Of a stretch of 7,691 bases of DNA, positions 1 through 5,101 are shown one piece after another. The stretch lies in assembly GCA_002403445.1 (NCBI GenBank), contig DHHU01000051.1, positions 44,325 to 52,015 on the forward strand. Reading direction: 5' to 3'. The notes under the pieces were generated by a model. It was not told where the DNA came from and ran no database searches. It saw only the letters and a list, made by a program, of their open reading frames with translations. This DNA comes from Salinisphaeraceae bacterium UBA4764. Lineage in GTDB: Bacteria > Pseudomonadota > Gammaproteobacteria > Nevskiales > Salinisphaeraceae. Position 1 is the first letter of the stretch. Each line of letters opens with the position of its first letter. A program made the position numbers and the translations under genes.

Positions 1-36
1 AACCGGAGCCAAACGCGCCATGCCGTCGGGCTAGGC

Positions 37-42
37 TATAAT
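37..42 (+). promoter_or_regulatory. Putative sigma-70 -10 box of the regulator–methyltransferase gene
   Basis: A perfect TATAAT lies 64 bases upstream of the start codon at 107, so transcription would begin near 49–50 and leave a leader of about 57 nt. The -35 position about 17 bp upstream (around 14–19) does not resemble TTGACA, and there is no TGn extended -10. The promoter may therefore be weak or need an activator. A short inverted repeat, TATGT (42–46) and ACATA (60–64), overlaps the presumed start site and could be an operator, but 5-bp arms are easily found by chance. Confidence 0.5.
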
Positions 43-87
43 ATGTTTTTGAATCTGCGACATAGCAACGCTTATCGAACACCAAGA

Positions 88-104
88 CGGTTCGGGTCGA
101 AACG
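88..104 (+). promoter_or_regulatory. Small hairpin just before the start codon of the regulator–methyltransferase
   Basis: Arms CGGTTCG (88–94) and CGAAACG (98–104) pair with one G·A mismatch around a 3-nt loop GGT, ending two bases before the ATG at 107. No good Shine–Dalgarno is visible here, so the hairpin occupies the ribosome-binding region. It could lower translation, or at DNA level act as a binding site for the dimeric winged-helix protein. Both ideas are inference; short hairpins also occur by chance. Confidence 0.3.
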
Positions 105-106
105 AC

Positions 107-1045
107 ATGCTGGATCTGGCCGGTAGCACCCAGCTGATGCGTCTGGTAGCCGAGCCAACCCGGCTCAGACTGCTGCTTTTACTCCAGAGCGAGTCGTTGA
201 CCGTGGCAGAAATGACTAACGTAACGCAGTTGGCCCAGAGCCGAGTCTCCAGCCATCTGGCTCGCTTGCGCGAGGCTGATCTCGTTCACGATCAAGCCCG
301 GGGCAATACCAATCTTTACTCGGTGGACCCCAGCCGCTGGCCTGAGGGCGTCCGCCGATTCTGGCGTTTTTTGACCGAATCCATCGATGACGTACAACTG
401 GGCCGCGATCGCGAGGCGGCACGGGAGATCATCAACCGCCGTGGGCGGTCCGGCGGCTGGGCGGCGTCGGTAGCCGGCAGCATGGAGCGTCACTATTCGC
501 CGGGCCGAACCTGGGAAGCGCTGGGCCGGGCGTTGGGCGAACATCTGGAGCTGGGACAAACACTCGACATAGCCTCCGGAGACGGCGTGCTGGCTGAGTT
601 GATCGCCCACCGGGCCGAGCACATGACATGCGTGGACTCCAGCCAAGCTGTCATCGAAGCCGCACGCCAGCGCCTCGCCGACGTAGCCAACGTGGAATTC
701 CGTGTTGCGGACATGCACGACTTGCCGTTTAATGCCGCGATTTTCGACGACGTCTTCATGCTGCACGCCCTGCCTTACAGTTACTGGCCCGACGTGGCCG
801 TGACCGAAGCCGCCCGCGTACTCAAGCCCGGCGGTCGATTGACCGTCGCCACTATCGCCCGGCATGTCAATCAGGCCACAGTGGCCACGTATGACCATGT
901 TAACGACGGCTTTGATCCAAACGACATCGATTCACTGCTATCCACTGCGGGGCTGATAACCGAAACAGCCGAAATTCGAACCCACGAAACCAGGCCGCCT
1001 TATTTCGGACTGGTGATCGCCCGGGCCTATAAATCCGCAGCCTAA
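107..1045 (+). CDS. ArsR-family winged-helix regulator fused to SAM-dependent methyltransferase
   Basis: The 312-residue protein has two domains. Residues about 8–75 form an ArsR-type winged helix: EPTRLRLL at 16–23, then a recognition region with SRVSSHLARLREADLV at 45–60. Residues about 135–270 form a class I methyltransferase: glycine-rich SAM loop LDIASGDG (153–160), acidic end of strand 2 CVDSS (175–179), ADMHDLPF (201–208), and ARVLKPGGRL (236–245). The protein has a single cysteine (C175, in the methyltransferase domain), so the classical ArsR metal site is absent and a metal sensor is unlikely. Fusions of this kind are known in proteobacteria and are often annotated as ArsR regulators near methionine/SAM-cycle genes; sensing of SAM or SAH is an inference. 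The start at 107 places the helix-turn-helix at the usual distance from the N-terminus; an internal Met at residue 11 would cut into the domain. The neighbours in view do not reveal a target operon. Confidence 0.88.
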   Translation: MLDLAGSTQLMRLVAEPTRLRLLLLLQSESLTVAEMTNVTQLAQSRVSSHLARLREADLVHDQARGNTNLYSVDPSRWPEGVRRFWRFLTESIDDVQLGRDREAAREIINRRGRSGGWAASVAGSMERHYSPGRTWEALGRALGEHLELGQTLDIASGDGVLAELIAHRAEHMTCVDSSQAVIEAARQRLADVANVEFRVADMHDLPFNAAIFDDVFMLHALPYSYWPDVAVTEAARVLKPGGRLTVATIARHVNQATVATYDHVNDGFDPNDIDSLLSTAGLITETAEIRTHETRPPYFGLVIARAYKSAA

Positions 1046-1533
1046 ACCGCCGAAATGGTAAAACGCGCTTTCCAAGTAATTACTGTTATGACCTAGTGGC
1101 GACATTGGCGTTTTGCTTTTCTGGTTTTTCGCCGGCGATTTACATTCTCTTGTTGACCTTACGGCACTTGACGTTTTTTCGCCCTTATAGCTGACGCTAC
1201 GGTCGCGCAATCTGTTCGGTTTTTTGCCAAATCTAGTCTATGCCTTAATCAGGCAAAATCTTACAGCGCATCTTGCTTATGTATAGGCCCGATTTTTTCG
1301 CGCCGTAAGACTATCAGGCATCGAGAGCGTGTAAACCTAGGCCTTCAACCCACGATTGCACGCGCACAATTTTCCCACCGTGGTCGTCCTGAAGGTTTCG
1401 TATCTGTCGTTTGTTTTGTTTATTAAGATTCACGAAATATCAGCCGGATTGATGATTCCAGTGTCAGTATCACGATCTAGGCTCATCGCCGCGGGCGTTC
1501 CTATCCAGGAAGCACGTGATCGTAGCGTCTCGA

Positions 1534-1546
1534 ATGGCCGGGCCAT
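1534..1546. promoter_or_regulatory. Perfect inverted repeat ATGGCC-G-GGCCAT upstream of the antiporter
   Basis: Six-base arms are separated by one base, 115 bp ahead of the antiporter start. The next palindrome begins only 10 bp downstream. The form suits a dimeric regulator, but no specific regulator can be named from the sequence. Confidence 0.35.
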
Positions 1547-1556
1547 CGAATCTGGC

Positions 1557-1579
1557 GATTAACTCACGTATTGTTAATC
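1557..1579. promoter_or_regulatory. Inverted repeat GATTAAC–9 nt–GTTAATC upstream of the antiporter
   Basis: Two perfect 7-base arms, 1557–1563 and 1573–1579, flank a 9-base spacer. The arm centres are 16 bp apart, about one and a half helical turns. The site lies 82 bp before the antiporter ATG, a normal place for an operator or activator site. The arms are AT-rich with no T-run after them, so a terminator is unlikely. The cognate protein is unknown. Confidence 0.4.
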
Positions 1580-1647
1580 TTTGGAAATGAGGGCTGTTTC
1601 GTGAACAGGCTGGCCGCATACCCGCTTGCGACGGCGTATTGATCGTC

Positions 1648-1654
1648 AAGGGAG
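1648..1654 (+). promoter_or_regulatory. Ribosome binding site of the antiporter
   Basis: AAGGGAG ends six bases before the ATG at 1661. This supports the first Met as start rather than Met7 (1679). Confidence 0.7.
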
Positions 1655-1660
1655 AAGACA

Positions 1661-2908
1661 ATGGAAAGCAACGCCGCAATGGCGACCGCACAGAACGTAT
1701 TGTTTCTGGGCGGTATCGTTCTACTCGTGGGGTCGGTGATCGGCTATGTCGCCCAAAAGCTCAAGGTGCCGGACATTGTATTGTTCCTGCTGGCTGGCAT
1801 TGTACTTGGGCCACAGCTCACGGGTGTGGTCAACGTCGACGCACAGAGTGCTCTCAATCAGTTGATCCTCATCTTCGGTGCCTCCTATATCCTGTTCGAA
1901 GGCGGAGTTGAATCACACCTTCACGTTATGAAGAACGTGTGGATCACACTGGCGCTGCTTGCCACAGTAGGCGTGCTAATTTCGGCGCTGGTGGTTGCAC
2001 CCGCGGCCCAGTTTGTTTTCGGCATTCCGTTTTTGGTGGCGCTATTGCTGGGCTCGACGATCGCCCCAACCGACCCGGCGACGCTCATGCCGGTATTCAA
2101 ACAGGTCACCATCAAGCAAAGGGTCGCTCAGACCGTGGTCAGCGAGTCGGCTTTCAACGATGCCACTGGCTCAATAATTACCGTCACCATACTTGGCTTG
2201 GTCGCCGGTAGCGGTGGTGTATCCCTTGGCGGCTCGCTGGTTCACTTGCTAGAGGAAACAGGTATTGGCGTGGGCACTGGCATCATTTTGGGATACTTGG
2301 CGCTGTTTTTGATTGCACACGAAAAAATGGCGTTCCTGCGGGAATACATGCCGCTGGTCTCCCTGATGGCGGTGATCGGTGCATATCTAGGTGCTGAAAA
2401 CATGCAGGCCAGCGGCTTCATGGCAGCATTCGTGGCCGGCATCATGCTAGGCAACCGGCGCTTGTTCGGTTTCACCTTGGAAGAGGGGGAACAAGCCGCG
2501 CTTGAGCATTTTGTCTCCACCGTGTCACTGATCATGCGCATGTTTATCTTCATTCTGCTCGGCAGTCAGGTAAAGTTTGCTCTTCTAGCCGAACATTGGA
2601 TCGGCGCATTGATCGTGGTGTTCGTGTTCATGTTCATAGCCCGGCCGATCAATGTTTTTTTCTGCACGGTCATCGATCGAGGCGCACGTTGGACATTTAA
2701 GGAGCAGTTGTTCATGTGCTGGGTGCGTGAAACAGGCGTTATACCGGCGGCACTGGCCGGCATCCTGCTGGGAACTGGGGCCCCACACGCCAAACTCATC
2801 GCATCGGTCGTATTTGTTGCGGTGCTGGTAACCATCGTATTGCAGGCCACCACCACCAAACTTTGGGCCGCCAAGCTGGGATTGCTTGAAGACGACCCTA
2901 AAGCCTGA
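1661..2908 (+). CDS. Cation:proton antiporter, CPA1 (NhaP-like) family
   Basis: The 415-residue inner-membrane protein is almost wholly hydrophobic helices, with about 12–13 likely membrane segments from residue 11 to 397. It should exchange Na+ and/or K+ for protons, serving pH and salt homeostasis. Family marks are TDPATLMPV (137–145), matching the unwound TDP helix; SESAFNDATG (161–170), whose Asn166–Asp167 pair is the CPA1-type ion-binding ND motif typical of electroneutral exchangers; ARPINV (327–332); and WVRETGVIPAALAG (354–367) in place of the common arginine-glycine motif near the C-terminus. The length fits a transporter core without the C-terminal regulatory domain seen in larger members. 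The gene stands alone: a 615-bp gap precedes it and it converges on dnaQ. Two inverted repeats upstream suggest regulation. Ion preference cannot be read from sequence; the family call is firm, the substrate is not. Confidence 0.92.
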   Translation: MESNAAMATAQNVLFLGGIVLLVGSVIGYVAQKLKVPDIVLFLLAGIVLGPQLTGVVNVDAQSALNQLILIFGASYILFEGGVESHLHVMKNVWITLALLATVGVLISALVVAPAAQFVFGIPFLVALLLGSTIAPTDPATLMPVFKQVTIKQRVAQTVVSESAFNDATGSIITVTILGLVAGSGGVSLGGSLVHLLEETGIGVGTGIILGYLALFLIAHEKMAFLREYMPLVSLMAVIGAYLGAENMQASGFMAAFVAGIMLGNRRLFGFTLEEGEQAALEHFVSTVSLIMRMFIFILLGSQVKFALLAEHWIGALIVVFVFMFIARPINVFFCTVIDRGARWTFKEQLFMCWVRETGVIPAALAGILLGTGAPHAKLIASVVFVAVLVTIVLQATTTKLWAAKLGLLEDDPKA

Positions 2909-2939
2909 CGTTTTAGCGCCGGCTTGGATCGCGACCTCG

Positions 2940-2952
2940 TCCTGACACAGGA
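2940..2952. terminator. Possible weak bidirectional terminator between convergent antiporter and dnaQ
   Basis: TCCTG and CAGGA form a 5-bp stem with an ACA loop in the 59-bp space between two convergent genes. No T-run follows on either strand, so it does not meet the usual pattern of an intrinsic terminator. Its placement is the main argument. Termination may instead be Rho-dependent. Confidence 0.25.
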
Positions 2953-2967
2953 TTAATCGGCGGTTGG

Positions 2968-3705
2968 TCAACTTCCGGCGGAGGTCATATCTCGCCAAGC
3001 CGATGGTTGACCGGTGTGTGCCTCAAGCACATCAATCATGGACTCGTGCGCAGCAGCTTCACTTGCGGTCGGCAAGACAACTCGTGGCCGGCGCCCGGCA
3101 CGCGCTAAGATGTCGGCTAGTCCACTGTCGAGATCGCCGCTGGGCCCTTCACTGCTTTCGCCGTGATGTGCCAGGCCAATGTCGATCTGTCCGCCAGTCA
3201 TGGCGCGATAGACATCCGCCAACAGGCGGGCGTCAAGTAGCGCACCGTGCAACTCTCGGTCGGTGTTGTCGACTTCGAAACGCTTGCAGAGTGCATCCAG
3301 CGAGTTGCGTTGGCCGGGAAACCGCTCGCGTGCATCGGCGAGTGTGTCGATTATGATCTTAGACTCAGCCAGTGGTATATGCGTGTTGTCGATCCGGCGA
3401 AGCTCGGCATCCAGAAACGCCAGATCAAACGGTGCGTTGTGAATGATGAGTTCGGCTTCGTTCAGGTAGGCCAGCAATTCGTCGCTAATCTGCTCGAATG
3501 ACGGTTTATCGGCGAGAAACTCATCGGTGATGCCATGGACGTCCACAGCCCCCGAATCAATCGAACGGTCGGGCCGAATGTAGCGGTGCAAGTCGTTGCC
3601 GGTTGGGCGTCGATTGGCGAGCTCTACACAGCCGATTTCAACAATTCGGTGGCCTTGGGCCGGATCCAAGCCCGTGGTTTCCGTATCGAGCACTACCTGA
3701 CGCAT
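2968..3705 (-). CDS. dnaQ: DNA polymerase III epsilon subunit (3'–5' proofreading exonuclease)
   Basis: This 245-residue DEDDh exonuclease removes misincorporated nucleotides within the replicative polymerase core, bound to the alpha and theta subunits. All catalytic motifs are present: ExoI DTETTG (Asp7, Glu9), ExoII HNAPFD (Asp94) and ExoIII HGALLDA (His153, Asp158), so it should be active. After the domain comes QIDIGL (173–178), at the place of the E. coli beta-clamp motif following GGQ, then a charged flexible linker (about 180–205) and a C-terminal segment RVVLPTASEAAAHE (208–221) like the alpha-binding tail of E. coli epsilon. Length is close to the E. coli protein (about 243). It lies 11 bp downstream of rnhA on the same strand, so the two are probably cotranscribed. 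In E. coli these two genes are divergent. The start codon has no strong Shine–Dalgarno, which fits translational coupling to rnhA. Confidence 0.96.
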   Translation of the reverse strand: MRQVVLDTETTGLDPAQGHRIVEIGCVELANRRPTGNDLHRYIRPDRSIDSGAVDVHGITDEFLADKPSFEQISDELLAYLNEAELIIHNAPFDLAFLDAELRRIDNTHIPLAESKIIIDTLADARERFPGQRNSLDALCKRFEVDNTDRELHGALLDARLLADVYRAMTGGQIDIGLAHHGESSEGPSGDLDSGLADILARAGRRPRVVLPTASEAAAHESMIDVLEAHTGQPSAWRDMTSAGS

Positions 3706-3716
3706 TTTATTCAGAT

Positions 3717-4178
3717 CTATCCAGTGGTGGTTTGTCGGTCGGGTGAGGACAGCGACTCGATGCCTTGGTTAGCCAGCCGATCTGCTGTTTCATTGCCAGA
3801 CGTGCCAGCGTGCCCCTTTACCCAGCGCCATGTGATGTGATGTCGCTCGCAAGCGGAATCAAGCGCGCGCCAAAGATCAGCATTCTTGACCGGTTTTTTG
3901 GCCGCCGTGCGCCAGCCATTGCGTTTCCATCCGGCCAACCAGCTGGTAATGCCTTGTTGAACATAGTTGGAGTCGGTATACAGTTCGACCTCGCAGGGCG
4001 TCTTGAGGGCGTTCAGAGCTTCTATGGCGGCGGTCAACTCCATGCGGTTATTCGTGGTGTGGATCTCACCACCGTAGAGTTCACGCTTGGCGTTGTCGGT
4101 TGCCAGCAGGGCGCCCCAACCGCCCGGTCCTGGATTGCCTCGGCAGGCGCCGTCGGTGTATATAACTACATGCTTCAT
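3717..4178 (-). CDS. rnhA: Ribonuclease HI
   Basis: This 153-residue enzyme cuts the RNA strand of RNA:DNA hybrids, removing primers and R-loops in the cytoplasm. It aligns along its length with E. coli RNase HI (155 residues). The start has YTDGACRGNPGPGGWG (7–22), followed by TTNNRMEL (41–48), YTDSNYV (67–73) and VKGHAG (120–125). Catalytic residues by position are Asp9, Glu47, Asp69 and Asp133, with the catalytic-loop His123. The basic handle region WKRNGWRTAAKKPVKNADLW (84–103) is retained. The last 15 residues are Ser/Thr-rich and not conserved. It is the upstream gene of a probable rnhA–dnaQ operon, divergent from gloB. The start at 4178 agrees with the family N-terminus; only weak Shine–Dalgarno pairing is visible. 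Confidence 0.97.
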   Translation of the reverse strand: MKHVVIYTDGACRGNPGPGGWGALLATDNAKRELYGGEIHTTNNRMELTAAIEALNALKTPCEVELYTDSNYVQQGITSWLAGWKRNGWRTAAKKPVKNADLWRALDSACERHHITWRWVKGHAGTSGNETADRLANQGIESLSSPDRQTTTG

Positions 4179-4186
4179 GAGCCCAT

Positions 4187-4192
4187 ATTATC
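4187..4192 (-). promoter_or_regulatory. Possible -10 box immediately before rnhA
   Basis: On the minus strand GATAAT lies eight bases before the rnhA ATG. If used, transcription would start at or very near the start codon, giving a leaderless or near-leaderless mRNA, which would fit the lack of a clear Shine–Dalgarno. A TTGACC further upstream is about 33 bp away and cannot serve as its -35. Low certainty. Confidence 0.25.
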
Positions 4193-4315
4193 GCGCCACG
4201 ACCTGATCCGCGACACGCCGGGTTCGGTCAAGCGCGCCACAATGGGCCACAGCTCACATTAGATTTGATTTCTAAGCAGCTGATTGGCAAGCTGAGCTCG
4301 AACTGAAAAACATGC

Positions 4316-4320
4316 GGGGG
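4316..4320 (+). promoter_or_regulatory. Ribosome binding site of gloB
   Basis: A run of five G lies four bases before the ATG at 4325. It is the only purine-rich match near the start and agrees with the family N-terminus. Confidence 0.5.
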
Positions 4321-4324
4321 CGAC

Positions 4325-5101
4325 ATGCACGTTATCGCTGTGCCGGTGTTGTCGGATAATTACGTTTGGATCGCCGGTCAAACGCCCGACGCGGATGCCG
4401 TGATCGTGGTAGATCCGGGCGCTGCCCAACCGGTGGCTGATTACCTAAGCACCCAAGATCTGAACGTTGCTGCTTATTTCATCACTCATCATCACGGCGA
4501 CCATACGGGGGGTCTAGCCAAGCTCGTTGCGAAGTGGCCTGCGCCGGTCTATGCACCGGCCGATGAAACCCAACGTATTGGACACGTAGATCATCCTGTG
4601 CGCCACAACGATCGTGTTTCGATCACGGCGCTCGGTGCCGAGTTTGAAGTGATCAGCGTGCCCGGCCACACCCTTGGCCATATCGCCTTTCATGGTGCGG
4701 GTGTGCTTTTTTCAGGTGACGCGCTTTTTCGCGGCGGCTGCGGCCGTGTTTTCGAAGGTACATTCGAGCAGATGCGCGCCGGTCTGGCGCGTTTGCGTGC
4801 ATTGCCGGATAGTACCGCGGTTTACGCCGGTCACGAATATACCCAGAAAAATCTTGAATTCGCTGCTCGAGTCGAACCCAACAATGCCGATATTCATGCC
4901 CTGCGAGAAGTCGTTGCAACACGCCGTTCCCGAGGCGAACCGACGCTGCCGGGCCAACTGGCCGAAGAACGACAGATCAATCCTTTTCTACGCTGGGATC
5001 AGCCGGTGGTCGCCGCAGCGGCAGCCGAGCGTGACGGCGTGGATCATCAGGATGGCGATGCAGTATTTGCCAGTATCCGCCGGTGGAAGGATGCGTCTTA
5101 A
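4325..5101 (+). CDS. gloB: Hydroxyacylglutathione hydrolase (glyoxalase II)
   Basis: This 258-residue metallo-beta-lactamase-fold enzyme hydrolyses S-D-lactoylglutathione to D-lactate and glutathione, the second step of methylglyoxal detoxification in the cytoplasm. The N-terminus VLSDNYVW (8–15) is typical. The binuclear metal ligands are visible: THHHGDH (His55, His57, Asp59, His60), PGHT (His115), SGDALF (Asp132) and AGHEYT (His170). The C-terminal glutathione-binding domain is intact, with NPFLRW (219–224) near the end. Length matches the family (about 250–260). Its last 11 bases overlap the start of mltD, so the two are likely one transcriptional unit and translationally coupled; the gloB–mltD pairing is also seen in E. 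coli. Confidence 0.97.
   Translation: MHVIAVPVLSDNYVWIAGQTPDADAVIVVDPGAAQPVADYLSTQDLNVAAYFITHHHGDHTGGLAKLVAKWPAPVYAPADETQRIGHVDHPVRHNDRVSITALGAEFEVISVPGHTLGHIAFHGAGVLFSGDALFRGGCGRVFEGTFEQMRAGLARLRALPDSTAVYAGHEYTQKNLEFAARVEPNNADIHALREVVATRRSRGEPTLPGQLAEERQINPFLRWDQPVVAAAAAERDGVDHQDGDAVFASIRRWKDAS

Larger units (their letters stand above)
1046..1660. other. 615-bp intergenic region without a convincing gene
   Basis: The only open frames are short, start with poor codons (for example a TTG at 1356), and give sequences with no recognisable family. By my count positions 1081–1320 are about 45% GC (109 of 240), clearly lower than the flanking genes. Four T-runs occur at 1125–1129, 1174–1179, 1220–1225 and 1293–1298, each followed directly by CGCC, GCC or CGCGCC. 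None is preceded by a solid GC-rich stem, so I do not call them Rho-independent terminators. TTTTGCC (1222–1228) pairs with GGCAAAA (1252–1258), competing with a smaller stem TGCCT/AGGCA (1241–1255). The right end holds two inverted repeats listed separately. A small RNA, a long regulatory leader or a decayed gene are all possible. Confidence 0.6.
4179..4324. other. Divergent rnhA/gloB intergenic region
   Basis: This 146-bp spacer must contain promoters for both divergent units. It holds an AT-rich inverted repeat TTAGA (4259–4263) and TCTAA (4271–4275), and AGCTGA repeated at 4278–4283 and 4290–4295. I find no pair of boxes close to consensus for gloB. In E. coli a methyltransferase gene, yafS, lies between rnhA and gloB; nothing like it remains here. 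Confidence 0.45.

Noticed and set aside
1..106. SAM or SAH riboswitch before the regulator–methyltransferase
   Set aside because: The leader is only about 57 nt and shows just one small hairpin; I see no conserved riboswitch core. An Infernal search would decide.
179..898. Long minus-strand open frame (239 residues) opposite the regulator gene
   Set aside because: It is the antisense shadow of a GC-rich gene with two recognisable domains; its translation has no domain pattern.
938..1210. Minus-strand 90-residue open frame across the regulator's 3' end and the gap
   Set aside because: It overlaps the conserved methyltransferase coding region and has no family resemblance.
1125..1298. T-runs as a series of Rho-independent terminators
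   Set aside because: None has a stable GC-rich stem directly upstream on the plus strand.
1356..1562. Possible 68-residue small protein in the gap, starting at a TTG
   Set aside because: There is no ribosome site, no recognisable family and no membrane or motif pattern, and its 3' end runs into the palindromes.
2585..2998. Minus-strand open frame overlapping the antiporter end and dnaQ end
   Set aside because: It overlaps two well-supported genes and has no recognisable content.
4674..5090. In-frame open extension of mltD that would add 139 residues
   Set aside because: It lies across gloB in another frame, and the extension would bury the lipoprotein signal peptide that begins at 5091.
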